A stretch of 18,163 nucleotides of DNA from Irineochytrium annulatum (lineage: Eukaryota > Chytridiomycota > Chytridiomycetes > Chytridiales > Chytridiaceae). Positions 1 to 8,547 of this stretch are shown here, piece by piece. Where the stretch lies: assembly GCA_027600665.1 (NCBI GenBank), contig JADGJL010000559.1, positions 1 to 18,163 of the forward strand, given 5' to 3'. The first letter of the stretch is position 1. Each line of letters begins with the position of its first letter. A model generated the notes under the pieces. That model did no database searches. It had not been told where the DNA came from and was given only the letters and a program-made list of their open reading frames with translations. Both the position numbers and the translations under genes were made by a program.

Positions 1-332
1 CGCCCCCCCACTACCTCTCCCCTGTCTCGCCTAGCAAGGAAAAGAAAACTCACATCTGAGACCGGACCTTGGTGGCACCCCTCTTGAACTGCATAGCGCC
101 TTGCTGCAAGTCGTCCGTCTTGTTCTGAAGGCTCTCGAGCTTCTCGCCCCTCGCGATGACCTTCTCGATGTTCGTGTGCATGACCGTGATGACCTCATCT
201 AAACCGACCCGTAAGGAGGGAAAGAGAAAACGCTGGTTGGAAAAGATGATGGCCCGTACCGATCTGCCCCTGAACCTCGGCCGTCTTCTCCGATGGCGCC
301 GGGCCGGAGGCGGGTGACTTTCCCTTGGTCAT
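1..332 (-). CDS. R-SNARE, synaptobrevin/VAMP (Snc1/2-like), 3' end outside window
   Basis: Vesicle-membrane SNARE that pairs with plasma-membrane or endosomal Q-SNAREs to drive fusion. Exon 1 runs 332-260 and encodes 24 residues starting MTKGKSPASG. A 61-bp intron (259-199, GTACGG...TTTAG) splits an Asp codon. Exon 2 runs 198-54 and ends in phase 2 at a GTGAGT donor, so the transmembrane exon lies beyond base 1. Exon 2 encodes the whole R-SNARE helix: DEVITVMHTNIEKV, then IARGEKLES with the zero-layer arginine at residue 41, then MQFKRGATKVRSQM, which matches the juxtamembrane FKRGA-x-KVR signature of Snc/VAMP proteins. The short Pro/Ser/Lys N-terminus without a longin domain fits brevins, not the Ykt6 or Sec22 class. 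The start is the first ATG and gives a usual brevin length. The gene is divergent from the coiled-coil gene at 1077. The family is secure; the exact Snc/VAMP paralogue is not. Confidence 0.93.
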
Positions 333-1076
333 CTTGCTTCTTTACTCTGGCGGATGATGTGAGGAGGGTTGGTTGCCGTGCTTCCTTTTCGAGGACGTGT
401 GCTCGCAGGGCAGAAGCGGTTCCGAGGAGTGATTATCAAAGCGAGAGAGATGCTGCTGCTGACGACGCACGGGAGGGGGCAGTCGTTGATTCGATTGTCG
501 TTGTCGCATTGTTCGCGGCAGGGGATGTAAATCCATTGTGAATAGAGCGATACTCGCCAGTGGGTCGGCAGCGCCGAAGACTGCGGTGGCGGTAAACGAG
601 GTGCTGGACGGCCGATGGTTGATGAGGGGAAGGTCGCAGGCGTGCGTGTGTCCACCATCTATGCAAGGTCAAACTCTTGCAACACCCACATAGGTCGATT
701 GCTGACTGCCATGCAATCGACCGTTTCCTGCTAGTTGCCCCACTCGAAGGAGCGAATGTCCAACTTCCAACAGTTATGCGTGATGCTGAACCTTCGTGCA
801 TGGGCCGGATCCAAATGTCGTTCGAGTTAAATCGGCGTGATGCGTTTATCTCCTGCGATTACAGCAGGTAGTAAACGACTCCATGCATTTCTCCGTCGTC
901 CCGCCGCGTGCGGTTTACGGGTCGCCGTAGGTTGCGAACGGCGATGGGCGACCTGGTTCGATGTCAGGGTTCATGTGTAAATCCTGAAGGGTGATTGTCA
1001 TTCACTTGAACTCGCCTCACCGCGCGACTGCGACGACAACCGAGAGCGAGGGAGAGCAACGAGGACGCCCGCCGAG
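333..1076. promoter_or_regulatory. Divergent intergenic region between the R-SNARE and the coiled-coil gene
   Basis: These 744 bases separate two divergent start codons and must hold both promoters and 5' leaders. Reading frames here lack recognisable protein and vary between overlapping frames, so I see no gene. The one structured element is the perfect 10-bp inverted repeat at 693-722, reported separately. No clear TATA box or tRNA was found. Confidence 0.6.
693..722. repeat. Perfect 10-bp inverted repeat with 10-base spacer
   Basis: GGTCGATTGC at 693-702 is the exact reverse complement of GCAATCGACC at 713-722, separated by ten bases. The half-site centres are 20 bp apart, close to two helical turns. 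It lies in the divergent promoter region. It could be a site for a dimeric regulator or a small hairpin in a leader RNA. The sequence shows the symmetry; the function is inference. Confidence 0.6.
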
Positions 1077-4000
1077 ATGTCGTTCATCTGGGACCAGGTG
1101 GACGCCAGGCAGCGGAGAAAACTGGAGAAGGAGCGCGAGGTCTCGGAGTTTCTTAAGAAACAGCAGGAAGAGGCCAAGAACAGGTTAGGACTCGCTATTC
1201 CCTCGGACCACCCGAGAGTATTTCGGTGCTAACTTGACTACCCGAACGCCGCCAGGAAACTCTCAGAGAAGATGAACGACCGCGCTGAGTATCAGAGGAT
1301 GTATAACGGCGGAGTAAGTGGCCATCTGTTTTCTTTCCTTATCGGCGTCGCGCAAGCGGACGGTTGGCTCACTTACGCGACTCCTCGCCTTCTAGGCCCC
1401 AACGGTTGCTAATCCACAGCCCTCCTACCGGTCCTCAATAAGGATCCAAGACTCCCAGCCGGCGCTGGCGCCAGCCGCGGGAGGCCGCGCCATCATGGGC
1501 TCGTTCAACCCCATTTCCGGCGGTCAGATATCTCCCGGGCCACCACCGCCTCAACAACAGCAAATGTACGCGGCACAGCAGTCATACCAGCCCAGACCGC
1601 AACAGGCATTCGTCGGGACCCAGTACAGCGGCATCCCCCGCGACCTCCCAAAACCGCCAACACCGCCGCTATTTCGACCTTATGAGCCTACGCAGCCTCC
1701 GCAGGCGTCGAGGCTCCTGGCGCTGCCGGCTCCAGGGGGTGATCAGCCTAGCTCGGTCCAGGATGAGATCCTAACCAAGCTGCGGCTCGCGGAGGAAACG
1801 ATCGCGAGTGAGCGGCGGACGCGGTCGTGGCTCGAGACCGAGCTGCAGCTGGGGAAGACGCTTGTGGCGACGCTCTCGGCAAAGGTGGAGCGTATGCAGG
1901 AGTCCATATCGGGGGACGGCCTCATGCTGAGGGATTTGTCGAGGAAGGCGGAGGATATGGACCGGAGGGCCGAGCGCGTCGACGCGGAGCTGGTGGCGCG
2001 GATGGACAGGGAGCAAAACAAGCTTTCGAACCTCGTCGCGGATTTGACGGCGCGGTTGAGAGGAGCCGAGCAGAGGGAGGCGGAGACGAGCGAGAAGGGG
2101 AGAATGATGATGGATGAGCTGCATCAACTCCGGCACGGCCTCGAGAGCTTTTCAATCCGGACTATGGAGGTTGGCAACGAGGTCCGGAACCGGGTGAGGG
2201 ACTGGGAGGCCGAGGTGCAGCGGACGAGCGACGTCGGGCGCGCGGTTAGGGAACACGACGGGATGCTGGAGAACCTCCAGCGGGTCGTGGAAGGTGGGCA
2301 GGAGAGCCTGGGCAAGCGGCTCGAGATGGGCGTGCTGGAACTCCGCGGGCGGATGGACACCGACGCGAGGGCCCGGTACGTATTTGAGACGGGGATGAGG
2401 GACCTGTTCCAGGAGGTCAAGAAGGGGATGATGACGATGGAGAGGGATCTTCACGAGCGCGTCGAGGGCGCGCGGTCGCAGGCGACGCTGGCGATGGAGA
2501 GGGAGAGGCAGGATAGGGATCGTGGGGACGCGGCGTGTGGAGAGGGGATGAGGCATCTGGAGAAGTCGATGAGGGAGGCGATGCAGGTCGCGGTGGACAA
2601 AATGGATCAGCAGGTGCGGGCGATTGAGGAGAGCGTAGCGCAAGAGCGGATGGCGAGGGGGAAGTTTGAGGCACAAATCAAGACGGAGGTGCAGGATGAT
2701 ATGAGGATGCTGCAGGAGGCTATGGAGAAGAAGTTTGGAGAGATTGAGAAGGGGAATGAGGACACGAGACAAGCCGTCGCTGTGGCCATTAAGACCTTAA
2801 AGGAGTCGATTGTGCTTATCGAAAAGGCGGGTGAGCAGAAGCTCGGTGCCATCGAAGAGGTTTTGAGGGCGGAGGTCAAGACCCGGATGGAGACAGACCG
2901 GACCGTCATGGAAAATAAAGACGCGGCCGAGACGCGGGCCGCGACACTCGAGCGGCGGGCGTTCGAGGCGATCGCGGACGTGATGGAGGACACGCGGTCG
3001 GCCGTATCAAAGCTGGAGGAGGAGTTGAGGGACACGGCCGAGCAGCTGACGTCCTCCAAGTCTCGAATGATTGAGGACCTCGAGAGCCAGCTCTCACAGG
3101 TCCGGAAGCGGGTGAAGGAGAACGAGGCCGAGACGTCAACTCAGTTCCGGGCCGTTCAGCTCGCGGGCGAGCAGGTCGGCCGGGACGCCAAGGCCGCCCT
3201 CGAGGCCAGCGAGGCTCGCGCCGAGGCGCGCTTTGCGGCCGCATTTGTGAACGATGACGAGCTCGCGGCAAAGATCCGGGCTGCGGAGCTCCGGGCCGAG
3301 GGCATCAAGGTCGAGGTCGAGGACCGGATTAATGCGCGTGCGCTACTCCAAGACGCGACGTTCGAGGCCTTTAAGGAGGAGCTCGATCTGCGGGCCACTA
3401 AGCGAGACGAGGCCGACATGGAGAAGCGGTTTGAGGCCTCGATGGGAAACGTGTCGGACTCGGTTAACAAGCTCGTCGAGACGACGGCTGCTATACGGGA
3501 TGAGATTGAGCTCCGAGCGAGTAGGAAGGAGGTGGATGAGCTCGAGGCGCGGACTAAAGGGCTCATCCACATGCTCCAGGCAAGGGCGACGGACATGGAC
3601 GCGACCGTTATCGCTGTCAAGGAAGATGTGGCGTCGCGGGCGACGAAAAAGGAGGCTGAGGATCTGGAGGAGCGGATAAAGGGGTCGATACTTGACCTGC
3701 AGGTGCGGGACGCTGAGCTTGAAAACCAGGTCGCCCGGGTGCGGGAGGAGGTGGCGACCCGAGTGAGCCGAGAGCAGATGTTCAACCATGAGGAGCGGAT
3801 GCGGGAGCATTTATCGGGCATCGACGCCAGGGGGGAGGCGATGATGGAAAGCATCTCGGACCTCCGGGACGCGATAGCGCTGAGGGCGACGCGGATCGAG
3901 TTGAACGGCGTCGAGGACAAGGTATTGAGTGCCGTGAGTCTACTCGAGGGGCGGATTCAGGACACGGCGGCGTCTGTCCTCGAGGCGAAGGGTGAGATCA

Positions 4001-6147
4001 GCAAGGCTATCCATGACGACCTCGAGGAGATGATCGCAAAGATCAACGAGGCCCTGAAGGACGTCCGGGATAAGGTGGACTTCTTTGAGGGTCAGGTCGA
4101 GACTGTGAAGCTGCGCGTCTCGGACGCGGACGTCGGCGCGCGGTCGAGGCTGCAACAGGTGACGTCGACGCTCGAGGCCCTGATTGCCGAGCATGCCACG
4201 TCGCTCGCTGCCGTCCGTGAGCTGACGCGCGAGCGGCTCGAGGAGTTCTCGACCCGTCTCGACGACGTACCGCACCAGCTCTCGGCGTCCGAGTTAAAAC
4301 AGGAAGACTTCCGACGCCGCCTGACAGAGTCCCACCGAGCCGATCAGGAGAAGACAAACGGCCTTATCACGAGCATGCGAGAGTCCGTCGCCCGGATGGT
4401 TACCGAGCAGGAGTTTGACCGGCTCCAGTCCGACCTCCACTCGCAGCTCCAGCGACTCCAGGCGCAGGTCGAGATCGAGGCCCTGTCTGCCGAGCAGGCC
4501 CGCGTTAGGGTCAATGAGAACGATGCCGCGTCCCGGGAGCGGCACCGCGAGCTCAAGGCGGATCAGGAGCGGCACCAAGAGGACCAGGCGCTGGCGTTGC
4601 GGTCGCACCGCGATACCATCGGAAAGAAGATGGAGGAGCTTGAGAACAGGCTCATCGGCGTGCCAAAAGCGCTTGAGCAGGCTTGGGGGGAGATCAGGCG
4701 CGTGAGGTCCGACGTCGACGATAAAGTCCGGACGGAGCTTACAAGGGTCGAGAAGGACCTGGCCCTGCTGAGAGGGTCTATCGCCGGCGCAGTGGATGAG
4801 AAGGGACTCGAGAGCGCACTGAGGGCTGCGCTGGGGTCAGTTGCGGGGAAGTTGGAGCGCGCGAACGTGGACGTGTTGGAGCTGAGGGCCGCGGTAGATA
4901 AGCTGAAGGTCGATGTCGCGTCGCAAGCGTTCCGAATCCCCTCGCAGAGGACGCTGCAGTACACGGAGCTGGCTAGGAATGCGGCTCCGGCGCCTATGCC
5001 GCCTCCGCAGCCCGCGCCGCCGTCGCCTAGGACCATGCAGTTTCAGGAGATGGCATTCAGGAGCGTTGCGCCAGTACCTACACCGGCTCCTGCACCTGCG
5101 CCGCCATCACCGAGGACTAGGCAGTTCCAGGAGATGGCGCGAGGCGTTGCCCCTGCTCCTCCGGCCGAAGATCTTTCGCAGCAAAACAAGGCTGGCTACG
5201 TCCCGGCATCTTTCTTCAAACCATCCCACATCGACCTCAAAGGTAGCATTAATCACTCGTTCCTTCAAATATTAATAGGGCATTTCAGCATCAGATCCTT
5301 TGCCTGCAGTCGAAAGCAGACCGCTTAACGTGTCAAATGAGTTAGAGGCACCACCAAGACCACTGTATCCGTCAGGGCTGCCTGCTGCAGGTGAGTTCCA
5401 CTTCTTTTAGAGATCTCCCTGTATAGCTAATTCTATCTGTCAAGTGTCCGACCCACTAGCCAACGCAGCCTTACCTAACGCCATCTACAGTCCTCCGGAA
5501 CACCAATCGCGTCAGAACTTGGCATACAGAGATACCGCGGAAGTACTTCCAATGCGGAGGAGTCTAAATGCGCTCGATTACCCGATGACGGCATCGCTAG
5601 AGCCGCCAAGGGAGTCTGCGTACCGGCCTGCGCCCGTTCCATTGCGGCCGGCCGAAACTTCGGCAGTCAGAACGAGCATTGGGGACAGGGTTGGCGGAAT
5701 TGACGGGGTTGGGGGGTTGCCGCGGACGAAGGAGTTGAAGTCGGAGGGCTCGAGAATACAATTGTCCGCTGAGGAGATTCGGGGACCATCAGAAGGTAAC
5801 TACTTATTTCAACTTAAGTACAGGCTGACTGTTCGTCCGCAGCGGAAAGAAATTATGCGGCCTCCGCGAGCTCATTAAAAGGAAAGAACACCGTCATTAT
5901 CCCCCCAGAAAACATCCCCAGGGCGGCGCCTTCCACGACCATCTACGAGTCAAAAGAGTCGATAGCTCCTTTGCGAGGGGAGCCGTTCGGTGCCGAATTA
6001 AGGACAACTTCGTCAACAAGGGCGTTGAGGCCTTCAGCTCCGTCGGACCCACAGCTGGAGAGAATTGCTGACTTGGCGACTAGCAAGGGGGAGCTAACGC
6101 TGCCACCAATATCGAAGGCCGGGTCGAACGTTTCCATGGAGTTTTAA
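1077..6147 (+). CDS. Giant coiled-coil protein, six exons, about 1,582 residues, family not recognised
   Basis: Exons: 1077-1183, 1256-1313, 1396-5242, 5310-5390 (or from 5289), 5445-5795 and 5843-6147. All phases agree and the frame ends at TAA. The start gives MSFIWDQVDARQRRKLEKER, a basic helical N-terminus with a lone Trp, encoded by two tiny exons. A Pro/Gln-rich linker follows (residues about 56-160), then about 1,050 residues of almost unbroken Glu/Arg/Ala/Leu coiled coil. That rod contains five 41-residue repeats (residues 720-924). A Pro/Ala-rich tail carries three PSxRTxQ(F/Y)xE(M/L)A motifs, then a disordered C-terminus ending SNVSMEF. There is no signal peptide or membrane segment, so the protein is cytoplasmic and presumably structural: centrosome/basal body, cilium or cortical scaffold are candidates by analogy only. 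Intron 1 carries a good branch site (GCTAAC at about 1227-1232). Intron 2 has a second in-frame acceptor at 1419, and intron 4's upstream acceptors at 5288 and 5294 also keep frame. Confidence 0.88.
3388..4002 (+). repeat. Five tandem 123-bp (41-residue) repeats inside the coiled-coil gene
   Basis: The repeats start at 3388, 3511, 3634, 3757 and 3880, each exactly 41 codons. They open LRATK, LRASR, SRATK, TRVSR and LRATR. Across all five, Arg is fixed at position 2, Glu at position 12, a basic residue sits at 14 and 37, and Ile/Val at 40. DNA identity is low, so the period is kept at the protein level, not by recent duplication. Because 41 is not a multiple of seven, each unit must break or shift the heptad register. 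Confidence 0.8.
4939..5139 (+). repeat. Three copies of a PSxRTxQ(F/Y)xE(M/L)A linear motif
   Basis: PSQRTLQYTELA (4939-4974), PSPRTMQFQEMA (5020-5055) and PSPRTRQFQEMA (5104-5139) are spaced 27 and 28 codons apart by Ala/Pro-rich linkers. They sit just after the coiled coil of the giant protein. Short conserved blocks in a disordered Pro-rich setting are typical of docking motifs. The two SPR sequences could also be proline-directed phosphorylation sites. Partner unknown. Confidence 0.8.
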
Positions 6148-6549
6148 GGCAACTAAACAGTACTCGTAAACAAGTTTAATGGCATATTCTTTTAGACTTT
6201 CTTTGTTACTTAGAGTTTTGATTTTATAGATATCCTTATTAACTTTGAATACAGTAAATACATAGTGCGTTAGTCTTAAATATCATTTCCCGTTGGTCCC
6301 TTAAATGTAAATAAGGGCACATTCAAGCCAACGACTGCCACACTGAATCTTCAGCCAACGACCGCCTTGCCTCCGGCCTCCACCATCCATTGGCAACAAG
6401 GACCACCCGCACCCGTCGAGTGTGCCCGGATTGCGACCCTTTAACCCGCGTCGGGACCTCCGCGACCCAACGCGCTCGAACCGGCATTCGGCCCGCACCT
6501 CGCGTGCATTCCTACGTCGTCGCGTGTATTCGGTCCGTTCACCTTCCAA
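6148..6549 (+). promoter_or_regulatory. 3' flank of the coiled-coil gene and promoter of the MAP kinase kinase
   Basis: The first part (about 6150-6300) is AT-rich and suits a 3' untranslated region. From about 6320 the composition turns GC-rich. Two near-identical 14-base copies, AGCCAACGACTGCC at 6326-6339 and AGCCAACGACCGCC at 6353-6366, lie 27 bp apart and are possible promoter elements. No gene seen. Confidence 0.5.
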
Positions 6550-7659
6550 ATGAAGAAGGGCCTCAAAGCCGCGCCGAAGCTGTCCATCGCCATGGGTTGC
6601 GGCGACCCGGCCGGCGGGATGGCGGCGTCCCCTTTGCTGTTCCCGGAGGGTGAGGTCAAGTTCCGCGACAGAGATCTCGAGTGGATCCAGGAACTGGGTT
6701 CGGGTGCTGGCGGGTCTGTGGCGAAGGTCCTGCATGTGCCGACGAACTCGATCATGGCGCGGAAGGTCTGTATTTAGGCTACCTGGTCTGCTAGGACTAA
6801 AGACTCACCTTGCTTAACAGAACATCAACCTGAACGTGGATGGAGAGGCTGACCGGAAGAAGGCCGAGAGGAATATGAAGGCGGAGCTCAAGATTCTGCA
6901 CATGTGCCGGTCCGAGTACATCGTATCATCATTTGGAGCCTTTTCGTTTGAGGGCTGCGTCTCTATCTGCATGGAATTCATGGATTTGGGGTCGCTTGAG
7001 ACCATTTACAAGAGGGTGGGCCCTATCCCTCAGGACACGGTCGCACGAATCGCGGTCCATGTGCTGCGAGGCCTCGTATACCTAACGCAGATGAACATTG
7101 TACATAGAGGTGCGTCTTGGGCCGAGACAATGCTTGCGATGTTGCTGTTACTGATGGTCTGTTGGTAATGTTGCTTGTAGACATTAAGCCCAGCAACATC
7201 CTCGTAAACACGCAAGGGAATGTGAAGATCGCCGATTTCGGTGTCTCCAAGGAGGTCACCAACACCAAGGCCCGGACATTCACGGGCACCCAGGGTTACC
7301 TCGCGCCGGAAAGAATTCAGGGCGTCCAGGACTACTCCGTCGTCTCAGACATTTGGTCGCTCGGCCTCTCCCTCATCGAAATCGCCACCGCTCGCTTTCC
7401 CTACCCTCCCGAGGGCCATCCGCCAATGTCCATCTTCGACCTCATCTCATACATCGGCGATAACCCGGCGCCGACGCTGCCGCCGGGACGGTTTTCGCCC
7501 GAGTTTGAGGATTTTATCGCGCACGCCGTCACAAAGGACGCGAAGAACAGGCCGGGACCGGAGAGGCTACTGCAGCACCCCTGCTGCCTGAGGGTAGAGA
7601 AGGAGGGCATCAGCTTGCTGTCGTGGGCTCAGAGTCTCGCGGTGGAGAAGGAGGAGTGA
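6550..7659 (+). CDS. MAP kinase kinase (MEK/STE7 family)
   Basis: Dual-specificity kinase of 327 residues that would phosphorylate the activation loop of a MAP kinase in the cytoplasm. Exons are 6550-6765, 6821-7109 and 7181-7659; the second intron splits the Asp codon of HRD. The N-terminus MKKGLKAAPKLSI fits a MAPK docking (D) motif: basic cluster, spacer, then L-x-I. The kinase core shows the glycine loop GSGAGGSV (50-57), catalytic Lys72, the helix-C Glu94 in MKAELKIL, HRDIKPSN (Asp169) and DFG (187-189). The activation segment ends in GTQGYLAPERI, close to the MEK signature GTxxYMxPERI. The usual SxxxS/T phosphosites appear as Thr197 and Thr201 (TKART). The protein is compact, with essentially no N- or C-terminal regulatory extension. 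All catalytic residues are present, so it should be active. Which of the fungal classes it joins (pheromone, cell wall or osmotic) I cannot tell from sequence alone. Confidence 0.93.
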
Positions 7660-8547
7660 TTGTCAGGCTACGTTTGGCGGTGGACTCTTCTATTTGTCAT
7701 TAGACCTTCTGATTCTTAGTTTTAGCTCTCCTGATTCTGGAGCTTTTCTATGTCTATCTTTTCTATCTCCTTTATTATTGTAGAACTACTATTATATTGC
7801 TCGTTCTTGCCAACTCGATTGATCTCCCTCCCGGTCTTATGCAACAATGCCCCATCATATTGGTTAATTGGCGGGAGGCTCTCACGACGGCGATTTTGAG
7901 CCCTTGTCTAAGATAGAAACCCACAAAATGCACATCCTTCTTGAATTTGTTCCTCATCAGCATTTCTTCTTCATAAGATCCGGAATGTTCTCAGCCCTGT
8001 ACTGTCCTTCGTTCCCCATTCCTCGTCGATCTTGGCTAGGGGGACCTGCAGCGTCATTGGTGCATACTCGCCTTTAGGAAAGCAAGGTTTTATTCCCGAG
8101 TACGCAGAGTCGTTACATGCGTTGTGGGACGCAGTGAAAGAAAATGTAACTGACCGTTTACTGTGAACAAAACACGGATATATGGTGGAAAGACATAAAC
8201 GCATACAATAAGATACAACTTCTAACGATCATTTGCCTAGCTAAGCGCTGTTTGCACCAAAAACCCTTCTTCAACGCAAACGTCACCGCCATTCCTCCCG
8301 GAAGTAACGTTGGCCCGTTGGCCCCATCTGCCGCTTCCATAGACGACCGCGTTGAAGGTGTGAGCTGTTGGCGCTGGGTGCCTAATGGCGGCGATGAGGA
8401 CATTAAGGCCCTCTCCCGTATCAGAACACCAAATTTCTGCCTGAGCAGCACTAATTATACACTAATTATACACGGAGCGTTGTCAGATCTCGTAGCTTTT
8501 TCATCTTAATGCATACAAATAAACAACGTTAATGACCAAAGCACGCA
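7660..8547. other. Intergenic stretch, convergent 3' flanks, no supported gene
   Basis: This 888-base stretch lies between the 3' ends of the MAP kinase kinase and RPN9. The first 200 bases are T-rich and fit a 3' untranslated region. Minus-strand segments between about 7775 and 8204 read protein-like in three successive frames but give no spliceable model. A short tandem duplication is at 8449-8473. No tRNA or mobile element seen. Confidence 0.5.
8449..8473. repeat. 11-bp tandem duplication
   Basis: The unit CACTAATTATA occurs twice head to tail, followed by the first three bases of a third copy. It lies in AT-rich DNA downstream of RPN9. It looks like a simple slippage product. Confidence 0.7.

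Noticed and set aside
952..968. tRNA-like T-arm (CCTGG stem, TTCGATG loop, TCAGG)
   Set aside because: No matching acceptor stem, anticodon arm or D-arm could be found upstream, and the loop ends in G where tRNAs have a pyrimidine.
2152..3920. Several minus-strand open frames of 150-254 codons within the coiled-coil gene
   Set aside because: Ser/Arg- or Leu/His-rich antisense shadows of Glu/Arg codons; no domain and mutually overlapping.
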